The notes under the pieces were generated by a model. It was not told the DNA's origin. It saw only the letters and a list, made by a program, of their open reading frames with translations, and did no database searches. Below, one piece after another: positions 1 to 8,368 of a stretch of 15,198 nucleotides of DNA. The position numbers and the translations under genes are program-made. How positions within the stretch are numbered: position 1 is the stretch's first letter; every line of letters begins with the position of its first letter. Where the stretch lies: assembly GCA_029932755.1 (NCBI GenBank), contig JAOZPK010000047.1, forward strand, positions 1-15,198. The letters are read 5' to 3'. The DNA comes from Candidatus Cloacimonadota bacterium. GTDB taxonomy: Bacteria; Cloacimonadota; Cloacimonadia; Cloacimonadales; TCS61.

Positions 1-16
1 TTTTATTAATATAGAC

Positions 17-61
17 TGATCATCAAATATTAAAGCCCCGTTTTCGGGGCTTTTTCAGTTG
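17..61 (+). repeat. 45-bp terminator-bearing direct repeat, copy 1
   Basis: Positions 17-61 match 6351-6395 at 44 of 45 bases; the one difference is C at 56 against T at 6390. The unit starts with the palindrome TGATCA, contains the GCCCCG/CGGGGC terminator hairpin and ends in AGTTG. Flanking sequence on both sides is not clearly alike, so the repeat is a discrete unit. The two copies bracket the two T9SS-cargo genes. Confidence 0.85.
32..55 (+). terminator. Rho-independent terminator of an upstream off-window gene
   Basis: The hairpin AAAGCCCCG - TTTT - CGGGGCTTT has a 9-bp perfect stem and is followed by more T, the classic intrinsic terminator form on the plus strand. It lies inside a 45-bp sequence (17-61) that recurs almost unchanged at 6351-6395. 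Confidence 0.85.
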
Positions 62-192
62 GACCAAAATTTCTTAGTCTGTTGAGAATATAAAAAAAAG
101 TTGTAGCAGTTTGACATAAACCTTAAATTGTTTCAGCAATTTGGCATTTATTTATTAATAAAGATTATTAAACTAAACCAATTCATAAAATG

Positions 193-225
193 AAACCCAG
201 CTTGAGAAATTCTCAGGCTGGGTTT
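193..225 (-). terminator. Hairpin terminator after the subtilase gene
   Basis: A 15-bp inverted repeat with a 3-nt loop (AAACCCAGC... paired with ...GCTGGGTTT) begins 7 bp past the stop codon of the minus-strand subtilase. There is one imperfect pair. On the minus strand the stem ends in GGGTTT and is followed by CATTTTATG, a modest T-rich tail. It could work in both directions. Confidence 0.7.
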
Positions 226-231
226 ATTCTA

Positions 232-3200
232 CTATTTAAGTAGTAACATTTTCTTAACTGCCTTATCTTTTCCGTTAACTTTTAGTTTGTAAAAGTATAC
301 ACCGGAAGCAGTGGATTTACTATTATTATCTCTACTATTCCATATTACTTGATGCTGTCCTTCAGCAAATTCATCATTTGTTAGAGTTTTTACTTTCTGA
401 CCTCTTATATTGTAAATACAGATTTCTACTTTGCTGTTATCAGAAATTGAGAAAGAGATTGTAGTCACAGGATTAAATGGATTAGGATAATTCTGATGTA
501 GAACATATTTATTAACTGGAGGGATATCATTCTGTATATGATCCCCCGTTCTAATTGACTCTAGAAGTAATTGCGTAGTATACTGATGACTCTCAAATGA
601 TTCTGGCTGTAAATGCATTAATCTTCCAACTGCTCTTCCATTTGCTTCAAGGTATGTATTTCCAATATCAATAACAGCATAACATGAATCAATATAGCTT
701 GGGTCATTCAGAATAACATCTTCATATAATTGAATAGCTTCATCAAAATTACCATTTACTCTATAAGACATTCCTTTGTAGTGCAACAAACATTTAGTAA
801 ATTCTTCCGCCTGTTGTGAACTTAATAAACCATCTAAGTATATTTCAAAATCATTTATTAAGTTTAATTCAGTATAGCAGATAAACATATAAGATATTGA
901 AAGAAAATCTTCATACGTATTCGTACTATCATCGATTACCTGTTGAAAAAGAACAATTGCTGGAGAATATAATTCTTCATAAAGGTTAATGCAGGCTAAT
1001 TGAAATACTGAAAGTGAATCACCCCTACTTAAAAAAGAAGTTTGAGGAGAATCACACCAAGGATCGTATATAAAATTATCTACCGGATCAAGATATTCAA
1101 TTATCTGACTTTCTATATTTGAACCCCACCAGTTATTCTGAGCAGATATTTGTATATCATTAGAATCATTATATTTCATATTTAGTAAGTTATTATTACA
1201 AATATCATTGAACCCATCTTCAAAAGAAGGAGTTGCTTTATTAATGAAAACACCTATACTATTATCGAATATTCCATTATGACCAATGTCTGGAGATGGT
1301 AAACTAGGATATCCAAAAAGAGGTGAAGCAAATTTATCACAACAAATTCCATATTGGTTATTAGAGAATTTATTGGTATTCACTTCAAAAGATGATCCAT
1401 AAAAACCAACACCAGTCTTGTTATTCATTATAGTATTATTTTGAAATATGTGACCATTACAATCGTTATACTGAATACCATTATAAGCATTTTGTACTGT
1501 TGTGTACTCAATTTCTGAGGTACTACCTCTATATAAATTAATTCCATTCCAATAAGCATTTGTTTCGTTACTGCAAAGACCACTAATATTTATTGAATTA
1601 TCTTCTATTCCAACACATATTAAATTACCGAAAATATTCAAATGCTTATTTTTTTCAAATCTAATTTCAAGACCATCATCTATTGTAAGTGTAGTTTGTG
1701 ATAGAACTTTAGTGTTTTTTTCAATAACTGTATCATGCTTTAAAGTAATATCTTCATTGATATCTTCAGGTAATGGTTGATAATAACAGCCTGTGTTACG
1801 AGAATTATTCTTATACTGAGACCATTCAAATATTGAATTGCTATTTGAATATATTGGAAATTTATAGAATGAACCATTCATTTTTAACAGGATAATGTTA
1901 TAATCTTCATTATTCTCGATTTCAGCTATTCCTAACCCATCAAATACGTTCTCTATGTTTGTATAAACTTCCCATTCTTCCAACTCATTACAATGATTAT
2001 CATAAATCTTAAAATTAAAATCGTAACATACGATAATTTCATTTTCGCCATTATTGTTTATATCACTAATAATTGTATGAGATTCATAATTCTCACTATA
2101 ATTACTGGAGTTAATAAGATTTCCATAACAATTAAAAATGAATATCTGGCTATCTTCATAATCTGCACAATTTATATAGATAGTTTCTAGCCCTTCATGG
2201 TTTTCGTCAATTTCACAAACAACTATTTCTCCTTCCAAAGTTGGAGAAGTAAGATGAAAATAATCCCATATTGGTGTTGGACTATCAATATTATATGCTA
2301 CTATTTTGGAGAATAATCCATCCGCTTCTTGAAACCAAGTATAGCTAAATATTATTTCTGATGATCCATTTTCATCAATATTTGCAATAACCGGACCTGA
2401 TAATAGTGCGTATGCATCGAGACCATTCCCTATCATAGTACTACTAAATGTTTCACTTATAGAAAAGTCATCTCCTACTTCAAATACTTTTAGATAAATC
2501 CCTGTACTTACATACCCTCCCGATGAGAGATAATCTTTACAAAGAATAGCAATATCCTTATTATCATCATTGTTAATATCAGCAACAGAGATAGGTTTTT
2601 TTATGTTGTATCCTAGATCATATTCAGAAATTTGATGATTTTGAAAATTGATTATATAGAACCCATAAATACCTGTATCTGGATTGAACATTGTTGTAGA
2701 AGCAACTATGTCTAACTGACCATCTCCGTTCATATCTTCAAGAATTATGGCTTGTGATATTTTTCCATCTACATAATATGTATGTAATAGATTAAGATCT
2801 CTATCATAAACCAAAATTTGTCCATCATCATTACCAACAACAATTTCTTTGTAACCATCATTATTGATATCACCAATTGCCGGAGTACAATTAAAAGTTG
2901 TACCGACATTAACATATGAAGGTAGATTGGGATAATCTATGATGTAAATCCTATTTTCAGTAGTACCAACAATTAATTCATCATCACCGTCATTATCAAT
3001 GTCAGAAATCTTTAGTTCAGTGCTTATAGAATGATCTACTCCAAGTTGTAGATCTACAAAAGCTGTACTCATATTGGGTTTAACCGCAATAGAACAATAA
3101 ACATCTTTAGGTTGCATATTATCAGCTGTTAAATGTAAGGTGAAATCGACTATTCTTGGAGTTGTACTGCTATCCGATAAACGAATTAAACTATAATTTG

Positions 3201-4842
3201 ATTTAACTTCATCCTGTGTAATATCTCCCCAACTTGCATACGTAATACCCCAATCTCCATAAGTTATTAATATATTGGGATCTTCTGTTTCTAAAACACC
3301 TGTTACATTCTCAGCTTCGATCCACCAATTTTTTAAATCTATTTCCAGACCGACAAGCTCTCCACATTCAAAAATTTCATTATTCCCATCATCAATTGTT
3401 AAATTCCTATAGGTCAAATTTGGATGTTCTGATTCTATCAAAGCATTATGAGCATTCAATCTGCCTGAACCAAGTTTGCTCAAATATTCCTCATTTACCT
3501 GATAAATATCATCTACTGACCCTAGCAATCTACCTTTGATTTCTTGATTAGTTAGATTTGGAAAATGACTTTTAATGAGAGCCGCAACTCCAGCAACATG
3601 TGGACTTGCCATTGAAGTTCCATTATACGAATCATATTCTGGAGTAGCACCATATTGAACACAATAATACCATTCATCATCCATAGGAGTTGTAGAGTAT
3701 ATGCCGGTTGTACCAGGATAATTAATATTATACCCACCAGGTGCACATATATCAATCCAATCTCCATAATTAGAACCTTGACCATAAGCCCACATGCATT
3801 TCCTATCAGTTTCATCTGTTGCTGCTACAGAGATTACCTCAGGATGAGCGGCTGGATAGTGAAGAGTTTCTAAATCATAGTTTCCTGCAGCTGCGATCAT
3901 AATAGGGCTCCATCCTAAATTATAAGCATCTGTATATAAATCCACGATAAAGGAATGAAGAAACGGATCATAAGCTCCACCCCAACTCATATTTATAACG
4001 TCTGCTGCATTACAATAAGCATATATCAAAGCACTAACAATTGAAACTGTATCAAAATATATAAAATCTTCACTTCCACCTACCCTTAATGTCATAATTT
4101 TACATCCGGGAGTTCCATCCCAGCCACCTACTACTCCTGCTACACCAATTCCATTATTAGTCATTGCACCTATCGTACCTGCAACATGAGTTCCATGTCC
4201 ATAAATATCCTGTGGGATATTTACATTCTCATTTCCCAAAATACCCCAAGTAGTATTTGCAAACGGATTCCAACCGTAATTACCATTATTGTCTTGCCAT
4301 AGATTTATTCCCAAATCTTCATGTGGAGTTGGATAGTGATTTAGACCAAGATCTACTCCCGAATCAATAACCGCTACTATAATATCAGAATCACCATATT
4401 CACCTATTGCTGGATCCCAAACTGCATTCAATCCAATCTTTTCCAATCCCCACATATCATCTGCAAAAAAGTCGTTTGTGTTAATACCATATAATTCCAT
4501 CAGGTAATTCGGACCTGAAAAATTAACTTCGCTTTCCATATCGAACTCTTGTTGTAAATCTTCTACTGCATAGGTAGTATCAAATACAACCTTATAGAAA
4601 AGAACTTCATCCAACATATTAGCTGGTAAAATATCTTCTCCTATATGAACAATATCTGTTATCTGGTAATCAGGCACTAAATTATTGAACCATTCTTTAT
4701 TTGTAATTAGCTCTGGTTCCATTTCCAAAACTTCTAAAACTTCTAAAGTTTGAATAATCAAATTGCCTTTTACAAAATCGTTTGCCAAAAGATTACCTGT
4801 AATTACTACCAGTATAATGAATAAAAAAGTACTTTTTTTCAT
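232..4842 (-). CDS. Secreted S8 (subtilisin-like) peptidase with FG-GAP repeats, beta-helix and T9SS sorting domain
   Basis: This is a 1536-residue secreted serine protease. Residues 1-20 form a signal peptide. The S8 catalytic triad is visible: Asp160 in AVIDSG, His216 in GHGTHVAG and Ser410 in NGTSMASPHVAG, with oxyanion Asn321 in AAAGN. Residues about 612-985 carry at least six FG-GAP/VCBS-type repeats of the form DINNDG..EIVVG. Residues about 1040-1240 resemble a right-handed beta-helix and end in an N-N-W-W-G motif. Residues about 1285-1405 look TPR-like. The last 90 residues are a T9SS C-terminal domain (NYPNPFNP, then YNIRGQKVKTL, then ASGVYFYKL), so the protein is probably exported through the outer membrane and anchored or released there. 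The start at 4842 is preferred over an in-frame ATG 14 codons upstream because a GGAG site precedes it and it begins the signal peptide. Substrate unknown. Confidence 0.93.
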   Translation of the reverse strand: MKKSTFLFIILVVITGNLLANDFVKGNLIIQTLEVLEVLEMEPELITNKEWFNNLVPDYQITDIVHIGEDILPANMLDEVLFYKVVFDTTYAVEDLQQEFDMESEVNFSGPNYLMELYGINTNDFFADDMWGLEKIGLNAVWDPAIGEYGDSDIIVAVIDSGVDLGLNHYPTPHEDLGINLWQDNNGNYGWNPFANTTWGILGNENVNIPQDIYGHGTHVAGTIGAMTNNGIGVAGVVGGWDGTPGCKIMTLRVGGSEDFIYFDTVSIVSALIYAYCNAADVINMSWGGAYDPFLHSFIVDLYTDAYNLGWSPIMIAAAGNYDLETLHYPAAHPEVISVAATDETDRKCMWAYGQGSNYGDWIDICAPGGYNINYPGTTGIYSTTPMDDEWYYCVQYGATPEYDSYNGTSMASPHVAGVAALIKSHFPNLTNQEIKGRLLGSVDDIYQVNEEYLSKLGSGRLNAHNALIESEHPNLTYRNLTIDDGNNEIFECGELVGLEIDLKNWWIEAENVTGVLETEDPNILITYGDWGITYASWGDITQDEVKSNYSLIRLSDSSTTPRIVDFTLHLTADNMQPKDVYCSIAVKPNMSTAFVDLQLGVDHSISTELKISDIDNDGDDELIVGTTENRIYIIDYPNLPSYVNVGTTFNCTPAIGDINNDGYKEIVVGNDDGQILVYDRDLNLLHTYYVDGKISQAIILEDMNGDGQLDIVASTTMFNPDTGIYGFYIINFQNHQISEYDLGYNIKKPISVADINNDDNKDIAILCKDYLSSGGYVSTGIYLKVFEVGDDFSISETFSSTMIGNGLDAYALLSGPVIANIDENGSSEIIFSYTWFQEADGLFSKIVAYNIDSPTPIWDYFHLTSPTLEGEIVVCEIDENHEGLETIYINCADYEDSQIFIFNCYGNLINSSNYSENYESHTIISDINNNGENEIIVCYDFNFKIYDNHCNELEEWEVYTNIENVFDGLGIAEIENNEDYNIILLKMNGSFYKFPIYSNSNSIFEWSQYKNNSRNTGCYYQPLPEDINEDITLKHDTVIEKNTKVLSQTTLTIDDGLEIRFEKNKHLNIFGNLICVGIEDNSINISGLCSNETNAYWNGINLYRGSTSEIEYTTVQNAYNGIQYNDCNGHIFQNNTIMNNKTGVGFYGSSFEVNTNKFSNNQYGICCDKFASPLFGYPSLPSPDIGHNGIFDNSIGVFINKATPSFEDGFNDICNNNLLNMKYNDSNDIQISAQNNWWGSNIESQIIEYLDPVDNFIYDPWCDSPQTSFLSRGDSLSVFQLACINLYEELYSPAIVLFQQVIDDSTNTYEDFLSISYMFICYTELNLINDFEIYLDGLLSSQQAEEFTKCLLHYKGMSYRVNGNFDEAIQLYEDVILNDPSYIDSCYAVIDIGNTYLEANGRAVGRLMHLQPESFESHQYTTQLLLESIRTGDHIQNDIPPVNKYVLHQNYPNPFNPVTTISFSISDNSKVEICIYNIRGQKVKTLTNDEFAEGQHQVIWNSRDNNSKSTASGVYFYKLKVNGKDKAVKKMLLLK

Positions 4843-5167
4843 GATTTCTCCATTTTGTTTTGAGAGGAAATAGAGATAGTGCATATATTCTCATAATCAA
4901 ACATTCTCTTGACTCACAAGGACATCATTCACTATTTGAAAATGAGGGATTGAGATGCGAGTTTTAAAATTCATACCGCCTAAGGGGAATTTATTATTTG
5001 CACTCTTTTCCTCAATTTTTAATATACTCAATATGTACTAACAACTACCTATTTTTTAATGACTTTCGTAAGAAAATGATATTGTTACCTACATTTGTAA
5101 CAAATATCTTATTTCTGACAATTTTGAAAATCAAGAAAAGCAAGATATTCGAAAACCTTTCAGAAGG
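4843..5167. other. Intergenic region between the two T9SS-cargo genes
   Basis: These 325 bp hold no convincing gene. On the minus strand a weak sigma-70-like pair, TTGTGA (4914-4919) and TTATGA (4891-4896) with a 17-bp spacer, could drive the subtilase gene. A small hairpin lies at the left-gene-facing end of the unknown cargo gene (5154-5169). The rest is AT-rich with no repeat that I can see. An open frame on the plus strand from 4998 lacks a ribosome site and runs into the coding region of the next gene in antisense. Confidence 0.5.
4847..4851 (-). promoter_or_regulatory. Ribosome binding site deciding the subtilase start
   Basis: On the minus strand GGAGA lies 4 nt upstream of the ATG at 4842. 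The longer reading frame from 4884 would place this site inside the coding region and put a hydrophilic stretch before the signal peptide, so the inner ATG is chosen. Confidence 0.75.
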
Positions 5168-5169
5168 TT
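5154..5169 (-). terminator. Short hairpin overlapping the stop codon of the small T9SS cargo gene
   Basis: AACCTT and AAGGTT form a 6-bp stem with a 4-nt loop that includes part of the stop codon. On the minus strand it is followed only by TTCGAATATC, not a real T-run, so it would be a weak terminator at best. Confidence 0.3.
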
Positions 5170-6175
5170 ATTTAACCATTAACATCTTCCTGGTAAACAC
5201 CTGTTTTCCTACCCGTAATCCACATAGATATAAACCACTTGCCACCTCCTTTCCGTTATTATCTCTCCCATCCCAAACAACCTGATTTGAAATTTGGAGT
5301 GATGAGTTAGGAATTGAAAAAGTTTTTATTTTCTGACCTTTGATATTGTAAATTTCAATAACTGGATTATTAATATTAAAAGGTAATTTATAACTTATTA
5401 TGGTATCAGGATTGAACGGATTTGGATAATTAGTTAAATAATAAACATGATTTTCTGGTAATTGCTCATTTGAAATATTCGAATTTTCCTCAATTATATA
5501 GATTATAAAAGGTTTTAACTCCATTGATGTATCTGATGTCGTAAAACCAAGTGCATCCATAAATGGATCATTATCAGTATCTATAGAAAGTCTTAAACGA
5601 TACTGGGTAAAAGGTCTTTCATTCTCAATGTCATCTAGAACAAACTCAGTAACTTCTACAGAACGCCATCCTACTTCTGGTGTGTTACTAATTATTCCAA
5701 TAAAATGGAGTGGAGCCAGGAAAAAATCAGTTTCATCCAGTGTGTATCCATAATCAATATGCTCTATCAAACAAGGTGGCTCAAAAGTACCTGAAGACAT
5801 ATCAAAGATGGGATAGTTACCTACGATACCATTACCTTCAGAAGTAAACTGATATATATAAATATGTGATAAAGATAGTAAATAACCTTCTGGTATTATA
5901 GGTAATTCAAAAGCAAAAAAAGATCTGTTGAAGAAATAATCCCATAATATGTTACTATAATAATCTCCCACAATTCCATAAGGAGAATTAGTTCCAATTC
6001 CAAAATAACCTAATCCAGGACTATGTGTGATAGAACCATCAAGTTCTGGTATGCTATATAGTGTATCAATTATAGTATCTGCAGAGAGAGTGGAACCCAG
6101 AATAAACCAGAATATGAAAATAATAAGAGAAATGACTATTGATTTTAGATTTAGATTATTCGTAATTCTATGCAT
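5168..6175 (-). CDS. Secreted protein of unknown function with T9SS C-terminal sorting domain
   Basis: The product has 335 residues. A basic N-terminus and a hydrophobic stretch (about residues 12-32) form a signal peptide. The central region, about 35-240, is rich in beta-strand-like sequence. Its layout (FFAFELPIIPEGYLLS, then SVEVTEFVLDDI, then YRLRLSIDTDN) recalls the DNRLRE/disaggregatase-type beta-sandwich found in surface proteins. That likeness is by eye and weak. The last 90 residues are a clear T9SS domain (NYPNPFNPDTIISY, YNIKGQKIKTF, ASGLYLCGL), so the protein should be exported to the cell surface or outside. A GGAGAG site lies just upstream of the ATG. It sits 325 bp upstream of the subtilase gene on the same strand and could share transcription with it, but both have their own leader region. 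No catalytic motif was recognised. Confidence 0.88.
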   Translation of the reverse strand: MHRITNNLNLKSIVISLIIFIFWFILGSTLSADTIIDTLYSIPELDGSITHSPGLGYFGIGTNSPYGIVGDYYSNILWDYFFNRSFFAFELPIIPEGYLLSLSHIYIYQFTSEGNGIVGNYPIFDMSSGTFEPPCLIEHIDYGYTLDETDFFLAPLHFIGIISNTPEVGWRSVEVTEFVLDDIENERPFTQYRLRLSIDTDNDPFMDALGFTTSDTSMELKPFIIYIIEENSNISNEQLPENHVYYLTNYPNPFNPDTIISYKLPFNINNPVIEIYNIKGQKIKTFSIPNSSLQISNQVVWDGRDNNGKEVASGLYLCGLRVGKQVFTRKMLMVK

Positions 6176-6247
6176 ATTCTCTCCGTTAAACTTAGTCGTA
6201 TTGAATCATTATTTGATAATTATAATTTTCTGAAAGACTTAATAACA

Positions 6248-6276
6248 ATTTAAAGTTAATCTTAAGAAGATGTCAA
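6248..6276 (-). promoter_or_regulatory. Sigma-70-like promoter for the small T9SS cargo gene
   Basis: On the minus strand TTGACA (6271-6276) and TTAAAT (6248-6253) are separated by exactly 17 bp, about 70 bp upstream of the start codon at 6175. The -35 box is perfect and the -10 box matches four of six bases. Spacing and position fit, but AT-rich DNA gives such pairs by chance. Confidence 0.45.
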
Positions 6277-6303
6277 ATTTTTTCATATAAAAATTACATA
6301 GGT

Positions 6304-6333
6304 TTGGCATTTTATTGCAATTTTAAATAGAAT
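6304..6333 (+). promoter_or_regulatory. Possible promoter upstream of mgtE
   Basis: TTGGCA (6304-6309) and TAGAAT (6328-6333) are 18 bp apart on the plus strand. Transcription from here would pass through the terminator hairpin at 6366-6390 before reaching mgtE, so this promoter would only make sense with attenuation or read-through. Confidence 0.35.
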
Positions 6334-6350
6334 AGTAATTAAAATAAACT

Positions 6351-6395
6351 TGATCATCAAATATTAAAGCCCCGTTTTCGGGGCTTTTTTAGTTG
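6351..6395 (+). repeat. 45-bp terminator-bearing direct repeat, copy 2
   Basis: Nearly identical to 17-61 (one mismatch). This copy lies between two divergent genes, so no visible plus-strand gene exists for its terminator to end. The two copies lie 6.3 kb apart in the same orientation and flank the T9SS-cargo gene pair. Confidence 0.85.
6366..6390 (+). terminator. Orphan intrinsic terminator in the mgtE leader region
   Basis: A 9-bp stem (AAAGCCCCG/CGGGGCTTT) with a TTTT loop is followed by a run of six T in total. The structure is a textbook plus-strand terminator 72 bp upstream of the mgtE start, with no plus-strand gene before it. It may be a relic of a rearrangement or an attenuator for mgtE. 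Confidence 0.75.
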
Positions 6396-6450
6396 CATAA
6401 AGAAAAATAATAGACAAAAATATCTACTTTTCTGCAGAATCCTGATAAAT

Positions 6451-6456
6451 GAGGAG
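6451..6456 (+). promoter_or_regulatory. Ribosome binding site deciding the mgtE start
   Basis: GAGGAG ends 6 nt before the ATG at 6463. An in-frame TTG at 6457 directly abuts this site and could not be used with it, so 6463 is the start. Confidence 0.85.
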
Positions 6457-6462
6457 TTGAAT

Positions 6463-7794
6463 ATGTTAAAGCTAACTATAGATCAAATAATTGCATTGTT
6501 TGAAAATGATCAAATAGATGAAATAACCAAAAAGATCAACCTCCTCCATCCGGGTGATGCAGCTCAAATAATAAACGAACTCCCCGCTGAATATCAAGTT
6601 AAAGCATTCTCATATCTCTCCTCAGAACTTGCTTCTGATGTAATCAATGACCTTCATGACGAACTAAGGGAAGATGTTCTGGAAACTATTCAACAGAAAC
6701 GCCTGGTTGAAATCATGGATGAAATGGATTCTGATGAAGCTACCGATATTGCTGCTGAACTTGATGAACAGCAACTTAAAGATGTTCTGCAGAAGATAGA
6801 TAAAGAAGATTCTGATGAAATAAAGCAACTTCTTGTTTATGAAGAGGATACCGCCGGCGGTATCATGCAGAAAGAGATCATCACTGTGGATAAGGAAATG
6901 AATCGTGCTGAGATGATCGATCATATTCGGGATAATTATGATGAGGTAGAAAAGCTTTATTATATTTTTGTTACCGATAAAGAGAATAAATTAATCGGGA
7001 TTCTGGAAGCATCAAAACTACTTTTATGTAAGTCTGAAATGAAAGCTGTAGATATTATGGATCAAGATGTGATCTCCGCTCCTGTTGAGATGGATCAGGA
7101 AGATGTTGCCGGGATCTTCCGTAAATACGATATTTATATTTTGCCTGTTATCGATAAAGAAAACCATCTACTAGGCAGGATCACGGTTGATGATATTATT
7201 GATGTAATTGATGAAGAAGCTTCGGAAGACGTTTATAAAATGGTGGGTTTGGAAAACGAGGACAAAGTGTTCACTTCACCTCTCAGTTCAGTTCGGAAGA
7301 GACTTCCCTGGCTAACTCTGAATCTTTTTACTGCTCTTCTTGTTTCCAGTGTTGTAGGTATTTTTGAAGGGACAATAGCTCGATTATCCTTTTTAGCAGT
7401 TCTTATGCCAATTGTGGCTGGACTGGGTGGAAATTCCGGAACACAGACGCTTACTGTGATCACTCGTGGTATTGCACTGGGCGAACTTACGCTTCACAAT
7501 ACTTACAGAGCAATAGTTAAAGAGATCACAGTTGGGATAATAAACGGTATATTGATTGGTACAGTTGCCATGCTTATTGCTTATCTTTTTAAAGGGAATA
7601 TTCTGTTGGGTGTGGTTCTCGGGGTATCCATGGTTTGTAATATGTTCATTGCCGGGCTTGTAGGTTCATCAATTCCTGTAGTAATGAAAACGCTGAAGAT
7701 CGATCCTGCTTTGGCTTCCAGTGTGATAATTACAATGCTTACAGATATTGGTGGATTCGCTTCCTTCTTGGGTCTCGCTACACTATTACTATAA
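6463..7794 (+). CDS. mgtE: MgtE-family magnesium transporter
   Basis: The product is a 443-residue inner-membrane Mg2+ channel/transporter. In known MgtE proteins it is a homodimer gated by cytosolic Mg2+. Residues about 5-125 are the acidic, helical MgtE N domain. Residues about 130-255 form a pair of CBS domains with many Asp and Glu that in the family bind regulatory Mg2+. Residues about 280-443 form the five-helix membrane domain. The family signature GLGGNSGTQTLTVITRG is at 320-336, and the conserved pore-region Asp (TDIGGF, Asp428) is near the end. Length and domain order are normal. The gene stands alone: it diverges from the T9SS gene pair and converges on a thioesterase gene 19 bp away. 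No M-box-like riboswitch was recognised in the leader. Confidence 0.96.
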   Translation: MLKLTIDQIIALFENDQIDEITKKINLLHPGDAAQIINELPAEYQVKAFSYLSSELASDVINDLHDELREDVLETIQQKRLVEIMDEMDSDEATDIAAELDEQQLKDVLQKIDKEDSDEIKQLLVYEEDTAGGIMQKEIITVDKEMNRAEMIDHIRDNYDEVEKLYYIFVTDKENKLIGILEASKLLLCKSEMKAVDIMDQDVISAPVEMDQEDVAGIFRKYDIYILPVIDKENHLLGRITVDDIIDVIDEEASEDVYKMVGLENEDKVFTSPLSSVRKRLPWLTLNLFTALLVSSVVGIFEGTIARLSFLAVLMPIVAGLGGNSGTQTLTVITRGIALGELTLHNTYRAIVKEITVGIINGILIGTVAMLIAYLFKGNILLGVVLGVSMVCNMFIAGLVGSSIPVVMKTLKIDPALASSVIITMLTDIGGFASFLGLATLLL

Positions 7795-7813
7795 ATTTGG
7801 TTCAGATAAACAA

Positions 7814-8212
7814 TTATTCTGGTTGAATGTGTTTCTTATAATCTTCAAATAACTCTTTTGATATTCTAAATGGTTTCCCATTCTTGATAAAAACACCATG
7901 CACTATTGCCGTATTACAAAGCTCACCTGCACCATTGAAAATTTCCTGTTTCCAAATTGAAGTCGCTCGTGTAGCTTTTATCATTCTTGTATCTATTATT
8001 ACTTTTTCTCCCACTGGAAGTCCGATTTTAAAAGTCAGGTTGATCTCACTAAGATAGATATGAACACCTTCTTCACTCAACTTACCAATTGACATATCCA
8101 TCTCTTCCAACGCATCTGCGCGCGCTTCTTCATAAAGATGAAGATAATTTGCATTATTTAAATGACCATAAATGTCACATTCATATCCAAATATTTTTCT
8201 ATTGTATTTCAT
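7814..8212 (-). CDS. 4HBT (hotdog-fold) acyl-CoA thioesterase
   Basis: This 132-residue protein has the single hotdog domain of the YbgC/FadM-like 4-hydroxybenzoyl-CoA thioesterase family. The N-terminal active-site region is clear: Asp13, Gly16-His17 and Asn19-Asn20, in a D-x-x-G-H-x-N-N-A-x-Y pattern followed by EEAR. The family hydrolyses acyl-CoA thioesters in the cytoplasm; the exact acyl group cannot be told from sequence. Length fits the family. A strong AGGAGG lies 4 nt upstream of the ATG. The gene converges on mgtE with only 19 bp between the stop codons, and no terminator is visible in that gap. Confidence 0.9.
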   Translation of the reverse strand: MKYNRKIFGYECDIYGHLNNANYLHLYEEARADALEEMDMSIGKLSEEGVHIYLSEINLTFKIGLPVGEKVIIDTRMIKATRATSIWKQEIFNGAGELCNTAIVHGVFIKNGKPFRISKELFEDYKKHIQPE

Positions 8213-8266
8213 GCAGCCTCCTAAATTTTATTTACTTTAATGGGCTCTGCAAAACAGGAAAACATA

Positions 8267-8313
8267 TGTCTTTCTGAGGAAGAACTTACATTGGCATTCG
8301 ACGAAGAATCTCA
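8267..8313 (+). repeat. Dispersed repeat family A, copy 1
   Basis: A 47-bp unit bounded by TGTCTTTCTGAG and CGAAGAATCTCA. A second unit with both 12-bp ends identical lies in inverse orientation at 10593-10638, while the middles differ. The ends resemble the short intergenic TTCTGAG...GAATCTC elements common in FCB genomes. Confidence 0.7.
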
Positions 8314-8321
8314 TTAAAAGC

Positions 8322-8368
8322 GGAGATCCTTCCTGAGAACAACGTGTAAGATTCGTCAGGATGACAAA
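8322..8368 (+). repeat. Dispersed repeat family B, copy 1
   Basis: Contains ATCCTTCCTG (8326-8335), a CAACGTG core and AGATTCGTCAGGATGAC. Its ends can pair (TCCTGA with TCAGGA). A second copy lies inverted at 9880-9925. Confidence 0.75.

Larger units (their letters stand above)
1..231. other. Intergenic region with two terminators
   Basis: No gene is supported here. The left part carries a GC-rich hairpin followed by a T-run, which would end a plus-strand gene lying beyond the left edge. The right end carries a long hairpin just after the stop codon of the minus-strand subtilase. The AT-rich stretch between them (about 62-190) shows no start codon with a ribosome site. A TTGACA at 111-116 has no matching -10 box at a normal distance, so no promoter is called. 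Confidence 0.7.

Noticed and set aside
111..139. Plus-strand promoter starting at TTGACA
   Set aside because: No -10-like hexamer lies at 16-18 bp, and no plus-strand gene follows.
3552..3815. 87-codon minus-strand open frame inside the subtilase gene
   Set aside because: It is a shifted frame within the catalytic domain coding region and has no ribosome site.
4998..5285. 95-codon open frame on the plus strand
   Set aside because: It starts at TTG with no ribosome site, runs antisense into the T9SS cargo gene and resembles no protein family.
6305..6320. Possible sigma-54 promoter (TGGCA ... TTGCA)
   Set aside because: The GG and GC pairs are 9 bp apart; sigma-54 needs 10, so the match is not usable.
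8225..8252. Promoter-like pair upstream of the thioesterase gene (TTGCAG, TAAAAT, 16-bp spacer on the minus strand)
   Set aside because: The implied transcription start would fall inside the ribosome site.
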